A DNA stretch of 64,000 bases from Kondoa malvinella (GCA_039545315.1 BCIM01000006.1:62001-126000), one strand, 5' to 3'. Shown: positions 32,711 to 48,355, numbered from the stretch's first letter. Notes: generated by a model from the sequence alone, not told the origin. A program made the numbers and translations.

Positions 32711-33682
32711 CTAGAGGTGGCACAAAACTTCCAGCCATCGAGTTGCTTTGACATGCTGATCTTTCACAGTTGGAATGAGCTCTTCAATCTGCTTCCAGGC
32801 TTCTTCTTCTTTGATATCTGATGAGCCTGAAGCGTTCTTGCTCTTGCCCAAATTCTGTATAGATTCGCACGAATCGCGAACTTGGATGACACCGAGCGCA
32901 GCCGACGAGCCTGCAGGAATGTATTTAGCGTCCCGCGCAACTGCATCAAGGAAGAAGCATACCTTTGAGGAAATGACCCTTCTCGGACAGATATTGCAAG
33001 GCATCTTTCGACAGGCCTTCCTTGCTGATAATGATAATCTGTAAGCGATAGAGCAAGCCTGCCACGTGAAACATACATCTTTGAGTCCATCTCTTGCAAT
33101 GTAGCATCTGCTTGGCCAAAATATTCTTGAACAAGAGGTTTCGAGAAGGATTCTTCGTCGGGCTCATCCCTGCCAAGGCATAATTACATCAATCGATGCG
33201 CACACGATCAGCAGAACAGAAGATGCCCTACATTTCCAATATTTGACCTAGAATATCCATATCTATCACCGTAGTGTCGGGGTTTGAGACGTCCAATTCC
33301 TCCTTTGCTGGTGCTTCTTTGGCTTCCGCAGCTGGAGCAGCCTTGCCCTTGCTCGCTGCAGGGACGGCATCGGACTAGAGTGGGAGGGAAAAGGCAACAC
33401 AATGAGCATATTTTCTTTTGAGCGTCATAGTGGTGCGAAAATGACAAAATTGAACAAGCTGGAACAGAAGAGCTGCTCCGCTGCGCCTATCCAACTATAA
33501 AGCAAGCCAGTGGAGCTCTGAGGTGCCTTGAAAAGCTCAATAGCCCATAGAGTGAGCGGTAACGACCAGATTTCGACGAGTCCAATGCGAGTTCCGAAGC
33601 AAATGATGACCCTCACCTTCTTGGACGAAGACACGGGTATAGCTGCAGCAGGCGGAGGCAGCACAGTGCTCTTGCTGCTCAT
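32711..33682 (-). CDS. YPD1: Histidine-containing phosphotransfer protein (Ypd1-like)
   Basis: This is the phosphorelay intermediate that passes phosphate from hybrid histidine kinases to response regulators such as Ssk1 and Skn7 in osmotic and oxidative stress signalling. The HPt helix bundle is clear: VIDMDILGQILEM, then DEPDEESFSKPLVQEYFGQA and the active-site block GHFLKG, with SSAALGVIQVRDSCESIQNLG in the next exon. The phosphorylated His is the H of GHFLKGSSAALG, split by an intron (about 32965-32911). A Ser/Ala/Pro/Lys-rich N-terminal extension (MSSKSTVLPPPAAAIP) precedes the bundle, and the intron behind it is unusually long at roughly 240 bases. The C-terminus ends WKQIEELIPTVKDQHV...RWLEVLCHL. 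Confidence 0.9.
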
Positions 33683-33946
33683 GATAGAAGCTGCTATCGG
33701 CTTGAGGAAGTTGGACGTGACGGAACAGACAGCAACCCAGATTTTGGAAACAAAGCGAGAGCTTCCCGTTCCGTTGGACAGTCAATAGCTTTACGAGTCC
33801 ACAAGGCGCTGCAGTGCGTGTAATACAAGCTTTATACCCGCGCCAGAGACTTTAAAAACGATTCGCCCTGTCTCGTGTCTTGTAGCGCCCTGGACGCCAA
33901 TGAAGTCATAAAAGACAAAGCACGAACCCTCTTTTTTGAGAAGCTC

Positions 33947-36847
33947 TCATTGGCCGCTATCGTCTTGTAGCGAAGTGTCGATGGAAATGATCCTTATGCT
34001 ACGCGGAAAGCAGCATATGAGCAATAGAAAAAATAGACTCACAAGCGACACTCACTCTTCTTCTGGCTTGTCTCCTTTATCGCAACGCACATTCTAGTAG
34101 TGCAGATCGCAATTAGCTTCCGCCGCGTCGGTATGCTCTGCCGGCGTCATACCTCGATGTTGTTGATCGTGTCCAAACCCGCGACGGCTCGCCCAAAGAC
34201 ACTAAAAATCGGCAAAGGATGAGGTAAGCTGGATCGCGTGCAAAGAGCGGACGTACGTGTGCTTGTTGTCTAGCCATGGACAAGGTGTGCAGGTGATGAA
34301 GAATTGAGATCCTTAAATCGAGTATGAGACTGTGATCAACTTCTGAAAATGGTCATACCGTTTGTTTTCGGTCCAGCGTTGGCCATACTGAGCGTATACG
34401 GCCTATCATGTCTTGCGTTCGGCGAGAACTCGTCTTCGAAATTGCTGCCCCAGATTGATTCCTGATGACACATAAGACAAGGGCTGTGTTGCGGCGATCA
34501 TGACTTACACCGCCTGTGCCATCACCCAGCGGGTCTCCGGTCTGGATCATCTGCGGTTCAAACGAAACATCTCAGTCAAGTACATGGACGACATCGAAAG
34601 CGACCTACGAATTTTTTGATGACTCTATGGAAGATGACATTGTCGTAATAGCCTTCCCTTGCATGCACCACAAAGTTCTCGACCGCTTTTGGTGCAACGT
34701 CAGGGAAAAGACGCAAGTGGATATCGCCCATATCGGTATGAATGATGGCGAATTTGGCTGTTCGAACGCCCTTCTGTTGAGGCGCGATAGCAGCCAAAGT
34801 CTGTTCTTCTCGCGTTGGCTTTTCGTTGAACACATCTCGGTCGAAGCCTTTGTTGTTGGCGTCGCTTTCATGCACGTCAGCTATTGACGACATCCATGCG
34901 ATTTAGCATTCGCTTACCTTTCTGGCTCTTCCTTGCCAAACATGTAGAAGCGCGATCGTTTGTACGCTGTGCAGAAGAGCACAGGGTCTGCCTCAGGTGC
35001 CTTGTTGAGCAGCGGGTTGGCTGATGCTGCCATGGCCTGTGCAACCGCTCACAATCAACAGCCGAAACTGGCGAGCACGAGCAGCACGCACTATCGTTGT
35101 CCGTCGCTGCTTCTCTGCTGTGCCTTGGAATAGACTGAGATCCAAGAAACGATTTGTCTCGTCTTTGCCCAATATTCGCGAGACTTTGTTCGTAACGGTA
35201 TTGACGACTGTTCATATCCGACGCGACGTAAGCAATTTATATAGCATACACCAGCTGAACACGAACCTTTGATGCCCAGTAAACTCGGGTAAAGCAAGAA
35301 CATGCCCGTCTCATCCCAAACCGGCCTTTCTCTCAGTCTACTCTCGCTCTGCTGCAGATCCTTCTCTACAGCTAATCTTCTGCCAAACTCCATATCGTCT
35401 AGTTTGACACCGTGACCTGCTGTAGCGGCTTGTTGCATCTCTTGTATAGCATTTATCGATTCGTCGTATTTCCGATGCAATTTGCCTGTAAGGAAGTTAA
35501 AGATGCGCACTTGTCGATCGGAAGGTAGGGAGGTAGTCGCGAAGTGGCTGAAGGTAGGTGAGAAGACTAGGGAGACTGGAAGTGATTTGCTCTGTCAAGC
35601 GAGTCAGCCATAACACAAAGCGCTAACGCGAAGAGCAAACCTTTTTGAACTCATACAGATCGGTGGATGATTTGAATTGCCATAGACCTGGTTCATCCTG
35701 CGGCGACTCGAATGGCTCGCGCTGGACTGGGCCTGAGCGAAGTCAGAAAAACAAGTGAAGAGGCTTACAGGTTGCCAGTACTCTATCATTCCGCTCTGAT
35801 CTGCTGATACTACTGTATCGTATTTTGGGTTATACTTTAGACGTGTCAGCTTGCTGACCCATGCATCTGTCTGGGCATTGACTAACAGCCATAAGATGCA
35901 CTGGCGCGCGATGTATGCTCGACAGCACTTGATAAGGTTTGCCATCGCCTCTCCCGTCGTATAAGCGTATTGTTGAAGAGCCTTCTTCAGATCTGTACGA
36001 TAGAAGTCAAGCGATGAGCTCTGGTCAGGCACAGCCCTTCGGTCACGTACATTGCAAGCAGTATCTGCGCTTCTGACCTGCCATGTACCCAACAAGCAGT
36101 CTTCGGTATGTAAGGTAGCGTTATCATATTGATCATATCTGTGCACCGCTGCGATCAAAACCAGTCCGAAGAAGACCATGTTGACATCAGCGCACCAAAA
36201 TTCTCGACATCAAACACTTTTACACTTCCTTGGCCTCCTTCGCTGCCTACAGACCCATCTGAAGCTATTGTCGCAGCTACTAAACCATCTACTGAAGCGA
36301 CGACAGCCAATATCGGTGTCAGATGAGCTCTGAAATGCTTGACGAATTCAATGCCAGCTTCTCCAGGCGCTGCAGGCTGCTTCTTCCAGAATTTGAGATG
36401 CCCGTCAACGGATGTTGTGAGGATGAAGTTTGTAGCTGTCACGCAGACTTGGGCCATCACATCTCGGTGCACTGGCACAAGATCAGCTCTGGTCACTCGT
36501 ATAGCATGGAACTCACTGAAAGACCGAAAATAGCGATCTGCAGAGGGTAAATGGGAAAGATACAACTTCTCATGTTGAAGCACTTTGAGATTCGCATGAG
36601 TCCAGCGACGGTCAATTGGGAGAGAGCACACACCTTTGCGCTTTTTTGCAGGTACAGCCAAGTCGTTATTGTCTGCAGGCATGGGCATAGGACCTTCATC
36701 GTCAGATTCCTCCATGCCCGCAGTCGCATCTGCATCATTGCTGGCTTCGACCGCTGTCAGACCATCTGGCGCTAGATCTGGCTGTTCTACATCCTCGCGC
36801 CCTCTTTTGCCTAAATTGCTGGCGGGCCCTGTCGTATCGGAAACCAT
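33947..36847 (-). CDS. WD40-repeat cyclophilin (PPWD1/Cyp15-like peptidyl-prolyl isomerase)
   Basis: This is a spliceosome-associated protein with an N-terminal WD40 propeller and a C-terminal cyclophilin domain. The N-terminal exon ([19 protein letters not shown]) leads to the propeller: [69 protein letters not shown] and [15 protein letters not shown] segments over exons down to about 35280. The isomerase part follows: [55 protein letters not shown] (in blocks), [29 protein letters not shown] and [11 protein letters not shown]. The catalytic Arg of FHRV and the Gln of SQFFIT are present. An upstream in-frame ATG at 36877 is possible. About a dozen short introns. Confidence 0.92.
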
Positions 36848-36982
36848 TGCTCGACGTCTGTTGTCAACAAGCTGCAAATCCCATCTACCGTACTTTCAGC
36901 TACTCTACATTGCCCACTATACACAGTACAGGACCGAAACGAAACGAAACATATACACAGAAATGCCAACCAAGCCGAAGCA

Positions 36983-39900
36983 TCATTCGGCCAGAAACAA
37001 TTGCATGGTTCTAGCAGAGAGCAGTTCTTCTTGTGACAGCAGCTCTTCTTGGCTGAAACCATCTTTTGAGGTAGAAGCGTCTTGTAGGAGCTCTTCCAGA
37101 CGACTGACAGGATAGGTGCCGTCCGACTTTGCCGGGTACCAGCCAGTGTAGCATTTCTGGCGACGGCAGTAGCGCATGAATGAAGCCCACCTGTAAACTC
37201 AAATTAGTCGATATACCTTGCGAAGAACGAGCAGACTTACCATGGGTCAAGTAGAAGAAGCTTTGGTTCGCCGATTCTAAGTAAGGTCCTGAGCACGCCT
37301 CAAAAAGCCAACAAGAGGAACACTCACACTATCAGCATTTCCTTTGCTCGAGTGAGAGCTACACAAAGTCGTTGTGGTTGCTTGAACAGTCCTCTGGCCT
37401 TCTCTTCGTCCTCATTCACGAATCTAATAGATGACCTGACAGGCGAAACGATTACCACTCGACTAGATACAACATCAGCAATTGAAGTAGACTCTTTGAG
37501 AAAAGCGCACTTCTCCTTGCCCTGCATCGCTTCCACAACACCGACATCAACATCCCTCAAGCCAACATCACGCAGCATCAACCTGATTCTCCACACTTGC
37601 TCTCGAAAGGGACTGATGACAGAGATATCTTGTGGCTGCAATCCAGTTTTTCCACTCATATCGGACCATAAGAGCACTTTCTGAATGGTAGAAACTGTTT
37701 CGCGCGCTTCGACCGGATTCCAGAAGGAAGTGCCTTCGTCTACGAATAAGTCTTCGCCTGATTTGCCGATAAAGGCTACTGGGAAGCCCTGGAGAAATGT
37801 TCAGCACGAAGTCAGAGCGATGAAGACTGACTCACAGGTCGAGGCAATCCGGGCCACTGTGCGAGCGGAGACTTGACAATAGCGTCAACAGCACAAGGCA
37901 ACAGAGTGTCGTCGTAGACTGCAAGCTTGTTAGCGTTTCACCTCGAAAAGATGGTGATGACATACACATGAGGGAAGCAGGTGCCAAGATAGCTGTATGC
38001 GACCGATAGTTTCGACGTAGGTTGACGAAAGGTACATCGAGATCATGATCAAAGCCATTGATCTTGTTTTCGCTCAAGAGATTGCGACGGGACTTTGGGC
38101 TGTGAGAAAAAAGCTGATTTGAGTCTCAACGAGACAAGACTCAGCCACTACTCACTGCTCTATGTAGATATCTCGCTCGAACAACCTACCCAGCAGGGAA
38201 CAGTCTAGATCCTTTGCTCTAGCCTCGACTGAAATGATGGAAGGGCCGAGTTGTTTCATGTCCCCGCAAATCACTACCTGCGGCGGCGGATAATTGGCAG
38301 TGTCGATGGCGGTATTCGAGAGAACGACAGACAGTGGAACGAGGACCTCAGGTTCGGTCGCTTGAGCCGCTTCGTCGATAAGTAGAAAAGTCCAGGTAGG
38401 TGGTAAATCGGCCATATTCTGACTTGGCAGATGCAACTTTTGGAAGACGTGCTGCTGTAGACGTTGCAGAGAGATGTTGTCCATACTAAAAGAGAGTCAG
38501 ACATTTAATTTCGAATACAGATTTCTCGCTCACTGATAGGTCATCAGAAAACCACAATCAATAACCGACGCAATCACCACCCGCTTCGACAAGACAGTAG
38601 AGATAGGCGGAATGATGAACTTGCCCCCAGTATCATCAGTACAACAGTAAGGTAGAAGTGTCGCAGCGACTTCTTCTATAGGTCGACCGGGATCGTTCAA
38701 TCTAGCTCCAAGTCAGCCTGGCCGTAGGACTCAGACGGTCAGTACTTACCTTAACATCTCACTAGGCGGTACACCAGCTTGAGCTAGCCTACTACCGATA
38801 GTATCCGCAGAGGGTCCAGTAGCGCCGCAAACCAGTATTCGAGCATGAGGATGGGTTTTTAAGATTTGCAAGGCTGCTTCGACTAAAGTGACTGTTCAAT
38901 GCCGAAAACGAAAATGAGCCGATGCTCAATTTCGTTGTTCGCACGAACCTGTCTTTCCAGTACCTAGATCTTGATATGAGCTAGGTTCGAGGTGATCTGA
39001 CGAGACTGCTCTTACCTGGAGGACCTGAGATCAGAAAGGGCACCCTTCTTCTCCCGCTATGCACAATAGACAAGACCGCTTGTCTTTCTATTATACGAGT
39101 CAGCAAATACCTAACCTGCCGACGCAGACTTACGCTCTACATTCAGCTTGTTGTTATGCCAAGCCAAGGTCGCTTTGGGTGGAATAGCAGATTCAACCAT
39201 ATCAGAGCTAATAGGAAACAACCAAGAGTTCGCAATGGATCGAATTGGTTTCGCTTTCTTTGCGCGACCATTGACTGCTGGGCTGAAAGGAAGGGAAGTG
39301 ATTGCTGTAGATGGCGATGTGAATGCGGTTGCTATAGAGGCATAAGAAGAGTTGTATAAAAGAGAAGCGTACTCACATTCGAACGATAGTTTTCGCTGTG
39401 GTGAAGTAGGCGGAGTGGAGTCAGAGACCGCCGAGCTGACACTGCTGGCTGATCGCTTGTGACTCGGTACACCAGGTAGAGTATGCGAAAGACAGCTGCC
39501 GAACTGGACTATCGCATTGCTTGGGTAGCCAAAGCTTTTTGTCTGCAATCTGTCAGTGTCTATTTTCCGCCTGATGAGGTAATCTCACTTGTATACCCCA
39601 TTGTACAATGAAAGACATGCTTTCTTGCTTATCGGTCAAAGCGTCACATCGAAGGATAATCGTAGAAGCCGCTCGATTGATAGCATGAATAGTCGCGAGC
39701 AAAGTGAATCCTTGAGATTGGCACACATTCCATCTGATCTGCTTCAACCAGACTGTATCCTCGAGCTGAACTGGCGGTGATCCTTCTCTGATCAAAGCTG
39801 CCTTGAGCTCATACAAGCCTATATTGCCCGTTCGAACATCCTTTCGCCAAGGTATTGGATTGATGGTTTCCCCGTACAGAGTGTGACTTTTCAACACAGA

Positions 39901-40221
39901 GACGACAGCATTGTGCTCCGTCATGAGCAAAGGAAGAAAACGAGCGATGTAGGTTTCCGCTGATAGAGCTGGAATCATGTGTCTGCCTGGTGCAGTCTGA
40001 TATTGATTATGCATTTGCTCGAGTAGACGCATGCGAGCTGCTACGAGACGATCCAGTAGCGGCTTTGGCCAAACTTCGAGCATGTCTTCTGGTGCATGAT
40101 TGGCAGCTTGTTGATCTGCGATGACTGGCAAATCTTCGAGAGCTAGATTGGCGAGCCATCCAGGAATGAAGCCCTTTGTGTAAGGGTCCAAAGTAGCGCT
40201 CTTGGGCTGAGCAGTCTGCAT
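36983..40221 (-). CDS. Superfamily 1 RNA helicase (MOV10/SDE3-like)
   Basis: This is a Upf1-like SF1B helicase close to MOV10/SDE3. The N-terminal region (MQTAQPKSATLDPYTKGF) contains PGWLANLALEDLPVIADQQA and an ALSAETYIARFLPLLMTEHNA block typical of MOV10-like proteins. Walker A is split by an intron: FLISGPPG near 39020, then TGKT near 38952. Motif II is LLIDEAAQATEPEVLVPLS, motif III VVICGDMKQLGP, motif V/VI VVEAMQGKEK, VVIVSPVRS and RLCVALTRAKEMLIV. The C-terminus is Glu/Ser-rich. MOV10/SDE3 relatives act in small-RNA silencing and transposon control; fungal members without Argonaute partners are also known, so the pathway here is inference. About ten introns. Confidence 0.85.
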
Positions 40222-40410
40222 CACTTGATGTGCATGACAGGTCTCTCTCCTGGCCGTCCAAACGCGATATCACTACTGAAGGGTATAACCACAGCAAGCA
40301 GATATCCACTACAGCCAAGTGTATACCAGGCAAGGGAATATATTCAGACACCGTCGTCGAAGCTTGAGACTTGGCGAGATCACAATTTGTGAAGCACTGG
40401 CGAAGAACTA
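40222..40410. promoter_or_regulatory. Divergent promoter region
   Basis: This 189-base segment separates the helicase start (minus strand) from the mannosidase start (plus strand) and must serve both. No motif was identified. Confidence 0.4.
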
Positions 40411-43008
<2,598 letters not shown>

Positions 43009-43141
43009 AAGCGAGAGCAAGCTGATCTAAGTAAGCCTCGGGAGGGACAGGGCAGAGAACTGCACAAATGTGAAATAGAAATTAGACAATCATTGCATGC
43101 GCGACGAACTCTAATGCAGGGTATACACACAAGGCACAACT

Positions 43142-44187
43142 CTACTTGTTCTTCTTGCCCTTCTGTACTACTGGTACCTCCTCTTTCGACACGGCGTTCC
43201 AACCCATAATCAGAGCAGAAACGGCATTGCCTAGTATACTGCCTAGTAAAGCCATCCAACAGACCGTCGTTGGCCAGCGTCTACTCTGCTTAGCTTCAGA
43301 GCTTGAGCGAGGGTAAAGAGACTCACTGCCAGGGTGCGTCCCAATCGAGCGGTAATGGAAAAGCGCCGAACCATGCACCAGCTAGAGTACCTATGCATGG
43401 GTACAGAAGAGCTTTCTCGGTTGATGATTGCGGTCTAGCTATGATCTGAGGGGAGGTAAATACAATAAGGGAAGAAACGCACGATAAAGCACAAAACAAG
43501 CGGATGTAAGTCTGTCTCGCTGCTGATGACTTGTACGGTGCGGTGAGGGAAAAGGCGAGAGGGAAGAAGGCGAGGATGGAGATGTAAAGAGAAGCGAGGA
43601 AGGTGACAAAGACTTTGCTGCTTCGCGTATTAGCATTGACTGGGACTTGGCGATGGTAGCTCACCTCAAGATGGGCGCTCCGAAGAGAACCATGGTGAAG
43701 TGTAGAGCGACAGCTCCTGCTAGAGTGAGACCGAGGCCTTGGAAGAGAGGCTGTCATTATCACCAGCATCTACTTAGCTCGAAGGGAGCAAGGTAGAGCA
43801 CACGCTGACCTCTAGAGACGCGCCAGAAAGCTTTGACAGAGCCCAACGATCCTTGTGTGCTGCAGCTTCTTCAGCTTCCCTCTCTTGTTGCGTTACCTCC
43901 GACCCGCTCTCTTCTTTATTCCACCAAGCTCGAAAATGCATTCCAGCGTAGAATTGCATGCATAGCGTACCAGCAGATGCGACCAGCAGCGTCTCGACCG
44001 GGTTGCGCATCAATGTCGCCTCCCAATCGATCCCGGAAGGCAGACCTGCCAGACAGAAGGCATTGACCATGGCCGATAACGTCGCGACACTCTCGTAGCG
44101 CTTAATGTCCAGGGCATCCTTTTGTTTCGTTACGAAGCGCGACCTCGTCTCTGGCGCGGGCTCTTCTATACGGACTTTCTTGCCCAT
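43142..44187 (-). CDS. GPI11: GPI-anchor biosynthesis protein PIG-F/Gpi11
   Basis: This ER membrane protein supports ethanolamine-phosphate addition to the third mannose of GPI anchors, acting with the Gpi7/Gpi13-type transferases. Start MGKKVRIEEPAPETRSR at 44187. Hydrophobic helices follow in separate exons: ATLSAMVNAFCLAGLPSG, TLLVASAGTLCMQFYAGMH, LTLAGAVALHFTMVLFGAP and VFVTFLASLYISILAFFPLAF. The family hallmark is LYPCIGTLAGAWFGAFPLPLDWDAPWQ (43440-43325, given here in part), then a last exon with RWPTTVCWMALLGSILGNAV. It ends in a Lys-rich tail (QKGKKNK), consistent with an ER-retrieval-like C-terminus. It is convergent with the mannosidase and divergent from the MAPEG gene. Confidence 0.92.
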
Positions 44188-44825
44188 GTTTGGCTGTCTT
44201 TCGCAGACCTGTCCGAATTTGATATGTGAAAGTTCGCATATCTGTCTGCTGTGTCTCTGTTACTCTCTCCCTAGCCGTCTCGTTCTGTATGCAAGTCTGT
44301 CTCCTGGATCTTGCTCGTGTCTTGACTGTCTTTACTACCTCGCGTTACATCAGCCTAAACAGATTGTTCCTGCATGGGCTGCTTGTTCAGCACCACCTTT
44401 CTCCTTTCTAGCGCTGCAGCCCTGCTTTAGCTTTATATTATCTTACGATTCGACGTCTATTGATGATCGTCTATTTGAGGAACGGAGAGATTCAGGCAGA
44501 CAGCTCGCAGATGCTGGGTTTGCTTTGAAGAGGCAGAGACGCGTTGAGCTGGTACGCAGTCTGACTAGGTAGGACCGTCTACTCAGGATTGCAGAACAGT
44601 CTCGACGAGGTGTTGTCATGACCGAGTGAGTCGTCTGATTCGAGAATAGCTGACGTGGCTATGGAGAATGCCGCACGCAAGCTCAGTCTTGTATGCACGC
44701 AGTGTACACGTCAATGAAATGTATGCCGAAGATGACGCGTTACTTTACTCGGGACTTGAGATCGTTTTCTTCGACACGCTTCTTTCACTACCACCACAAC
44801 CACCACTCGAAGTGCAACATCAATC
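44188..44825. promoter_or_regulatory. Divergent promoter region
   Basis: About 640 bases lie between GPI11 and the MAPEG-type gene. An open frame at 44105-44572 on the plus strand is antisense to the GPI11 start and its leader and lacks family resemblance. Short acceptor-like sites near 44690-44820 suggest a spliced leader for the MAPEG gene. Confidence 0.35.
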
Positions 44826-45683
44826 ATGTCAGCTATCAGCTTTACTATCCCTCGAGACTTTGGTTATGTTCTCGCTATGGGCTCTGTAGCGCCAGTGAGC
44901 CCTAATTCGTTTTAGCTGGAAAGGGACGAACTGAATGGTTCGAATCTAGTTCTGTTTGAACGTGTGGCAGACAGCAAGCTCTCTTCTCCTGCGCTAGGCA
45001 TAATTGACAAGGTCAACAGTTGGCCATTGGTAAAGCTCGCAAAGCCAGCGGAATCACTTATGTGAGTTCAGTCCATTGGTAGATCTGCATTTGCTCAAAG
45101 GTGTTTGATAGCCTGTCATGTACCCTGCGGAAGAGAGACTTAAGGAGCCCGCTGTCATGAAATATGTGAGTCTTCAAGTGTGAAGCAGCGATCGGCCGAT
45201 TGACATAGTGTTTCGCAGCAATGCGTTCAAAGAGCTGTCAGCCTTCCTTTGAAGAGATCTCAGTTCCGGAGTCTGATTCTTCCATTCCTGTGTCTAGCAC
45301 CAGAACACTCTCGAAGTACGTTATCAACTCTGCTCTCGGGCCTTTACTAGATATAAACGGATCGTCTCTAGAACCTACCATTCTACCTCACCCTCCTGCT
45401 AACCTCAGGATTGGTTTTCCCTCGCGCAGCAGCCATCTGCGGAGGTATCTACCTAGCCGGACGAGTGGCCTACACTAGGTAAGTTTCCCTTCCAGAGCTA
45501 TTGTTAGACTGCACTGATGTCGGGATCAGCGGATACCACACAGGAGACGCGAAAAAGAGAATGAATGGTGTGTTCGGATACATTGGTTTGCTTGGTGTAG
45601 GTTGTTCCAGCGACGGAAAGAGCTCCAAGGCTGAAATCATCGCTATAGCTACTCGGCATGTCATGCAAGAACATCTACGATAG
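44826..45683 (+). CDS. MAPEG-family membrane protein (microsomal glutathione S-transferase 3-like)
   Basis: This is a four-helix membrane enzyme of the MAPEG family, with glutathione transferase or peroxidase activity expected. The exons read MSAISFTIPRDFGYVLAMGSVA, FCLNV (with Trp-Gln next to it), LAIGKARKASGITYP, VMYPAEERLKEPAVMKY, CVQRA joined to HQNTLE, NLPFYLTLLLTSGLVFPRAAAIC, GIYLAGRVAYT and GYHTGDAKKRMNGVFGYIGLLG. The F-N/A-C-x-Q-R-A-H-Q-N-T-L-E signature is the MGST3/LTC4-synthase helix-2 motif and contains the glutathione-contact Arg, Asn and Glu. The C-terminus (EIIAIATRHVMQEHLR, stop 45681-45683) is hydrophilic. At least six introns split about 160 residues. The junction around FCLNV is unresolved. 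Confidence 0.85.
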
Positions 45684-46008
45684 TACGCCTAGCATCTCTT
45701 ACGATTCTCTAGCTCATAGAATTTGCAGTTGTTACCAGCGGCTTGTAAGGGTATCGGTAGCATCTCAATGGGTTAGACATTGCATTGTCATTTTGCGGAT
45801 ACTTGAGTGCACTCGTGCACACTTCAGCAGCACTTCTAAGGCTCATCTGCTAGCTTCTGAGCCTTCGCGCAGATCTTTGCGCAACGACTTCACGTTGCGG
45901 TAAACAAATCGCCTTGCCTTTCTTGGAGAGCGAAGCGTGTCTAGTGTAGTTATTGCTATAGCAGCAGAACATCTGCAGCGCAATCGTCAACCCATAAAGT
46001 CGGCAATC
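45684..46008. other. Intergenic region between two plus-strand genes
   Basis: About 325 bases should hold the 3' end of the MAPEG transcript and the promoter of the bromodomain gene. An in-frame upstream ATG for the latter lies at 45937. No other gene was seen. Confidence 0.35.
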
Positions 46009-48355
46009 ATGGCAGCTCAAAGCGAAGCACCGACGAGACTTGCAAAAACGGAAGGTCTTGAATCTGTCAATCCTAATAATATCCTGCCAGAGAAGCGCAG
46101 AAGGACAGAAGAAACGCAGAATATAGCAGATGAAAATAAAGTAAGCTTTCAGTCTGTTTGGTTGAGCGGACTTCCGACTTGGTGGAATCACAAAAAACAA
46201 GCTCGACTTCGAGTTCGCCGGCACGCGCTCGAGGACCAATCCGGCTGTCCCTGCTTCATGCCAGATGTCTCGCTAAAGCTGGACACTCGCTGATCCTTGT
46301 CTTGCTTTTGCTTTGCAGCCTCATACTCGAGTCAACAACCAAGGCGAGTTGGAAGCAAGATTGCGTGATGCCGAATACACCAAGGTCGAAGGCAGGAAGC
46401 TGTACAACCAGCTATTGAACCTGAAAGATGCAGAGTGAGTCCATCCGCTATGAGCAGTGCCACTTTCACCGACTTGTATCAGCGGGAGACAGCTCAGCAT
46501 AGACTTCTTGACCTTGCCAGGCAGGTCCTACTTTCCTGATTATTGCACGTTTGATTGCTTCTGTCTGTGATTGAGCTGACGAAAGTGGGTTAGATCAACT
46601 CATCAAGAAACCTATTGCATTCGATGACATCCGCAACAAGCTGGATAGGAATGAGTACCGCACCATGTATGCAGTCAAGGAAGACTTTAACCAGATGTGA
46701 GCAAGTCGGGTGTGTTTGATAGGCCATTCTGACGTTTAACAGGTTCGTCAATGCCAAACGATACAACATGCCCGGCTCGCCCATCTTTGTTGACGCGAAA
46801 GCTCTGCACAAGAAGCTCAAACAATGCTGGTCAGTGTTGACAGGGCAAGCGGAAGATGGAGATGACGATGAGGACTTTGCGAGCTCGAAAAAGCAAAAGA
46901 AGAAGGATAAAGGTCCTACGCTAAAGAGCTGGCTGAATGGCAAATTGAAGAAGCTGCTGGAAGTTGTAGATCCTCAGTACGTTACTTGGCATCTGCGGAT
47001 AGCAAAGCCTGACTGCGAGAGTAGAGGACGATCCTATGCCGAATTCTTTTTGGAATTGCCTCACCGAGAAGCTCTGCCCGACTACTACAAGGTCATTACT
47101 TCTCCAATGGCATTCAACATCGTTAGAGTATGTCTATGTTCCATCGTAAGATGGTTGACCTGACACTTCGTACAGGAGAAGATCAAGAAGAAGCAGTATC
47201 AAAATCATCTACAATTTGTGAACGACGTCAATACCATCTTTGCCAATGCAAAATACTATAACCAAGATGCTTCGCGTATATGGAAAGATGCGACCTATCT
47301 CGAAGTAAGTTTCTCATTGTGACTTAGGTCCTTGGCTGACTGCTTGTGCAGCGCATCTTTGCCGAACTCATGCGAGAACAGCCACCAGCGTTTGTCAACA
47401 AGTCAGACAAGAAGCTCAAGATCAATGTAGCAAATGCAGCTCCAGCCGATCCCAATCAGAAACTCAAGCTCCGCTTCGGTCTCCAAACACCTGCTTCAGC
47501 TGCAAGTCCTGGTACGGCAGATGTAGAGATGACCGAAGCAACGGGAATCGAATCTGGCAACCAGCATTCCGAAGTCGAGGATGGCGACGTCTCGGAAGTT
47601 GGATTGCTTCCGCCAGCTCGAAGGTCTCAACGTGCTAGCCCAGGGCTGCATGCTCCACAATTCAACTTCAACCAGAACCCTTCGCCTTCTGGTCTGTCGC
47701 AATCCTTCCCATCACCTCAACTGCCTGCCTTTTCACCTCCAGTCAAAGAAGAAGAAGTCTATCCACCGCCGATGGTCGAACCCGATTTCCCTCGAGTCCT
47801 GTCTCGCTCTGTGTTAGGCAATCACACTAGAACGCGTAGGTCAACTCGTTTATCATTCTTACAAACGCTGAGAGCCCTTCAGTTTTGCCCTATTTCACTG
47901 TATTTTCTCAACAACAAGGATCTCAGAAGACGAACAAGCGTAATCTTGTCAACTCTGTCGTCCGCCAACACACCATCCTCGTCTCTGCGGACACCAGCAT
48001 AGTTGAGATTGAAGCTTTTAGCAAATCAGAACCGGAAACCCCAATGGATGCAGATGAGGAGAACCAAAATCGACCATCCAAGACTAGAGCTAGTCGGACA
48101 AGAGCTAACGATTTTAGTCCGCCCAAAGGAACTATCAAACTGCCGAAGTACGAATTCCGCGTGGAAGCAAGACCAGTCGGTGTCGAGTGTAACCAGGTCG
48201 ACGTGTCGGGCAAGAACGCAAGACCGAATCTAGCTGCCAAGTTCTCTATTCAACCTGGCGAAGGAACATCAACCTTGGAGATCGGCGTCAAGCTCATCGG
48301 CTCAGAGCAAGAAGAAGAGGTGTATCGAGTGTTTGTGACGAAGGTCGGCATGTGA
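46009..48355 (+). CDS. Tandem-bromodomain chromatin remodeller subunit (Rsc4-like)
   Basis: This protein carries two bromodomains, which read acetylated histones, and matches the Rsc4-type subunit of the RSC/PBAF remodelling complex. Start MAAQSEAPTRLAKTEG. The first bromodomain uses LYNQLLNLKDA, IKKPIAFDDIRNKLDRNEY, VKEDFNQMFVNAKRYN and ALHKKLKQCW; its acetyl-lysine Asn is in NAKRYN. The second has FLELPHREALPDYYKVITSP, MAFNIVREKI, VNDVNTIFANAKYYNQDAS. An acidic/Ser-Pro linker follows, then a C-terminal domain (TIKLPKYEFRVEARPVGVE, EGTSTLEIGVKLIGSE) like the Rsc4 C-terminal region that binds other subunits. About nine introns. BRD7/PBRM1-like alternatives are less likely because there are no BAH or HMG domains. 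Confidence 0.85.

Noticed and set aside
44105..44572. 155-residue open frame on the plus strand
   Set aside because: It is antisense to the start of GPI11 and then runs through its promoter; Cys/Leu/Ser-rich composition without domain or homology signal.
44930..44955. Sequence GGTTCGAATC resembling a tRNA B box
   Set aside because: No matching A box or acceptor-stem pairing at the right distance could be found, and it lies within the MAPEG gene's intron/exon region.
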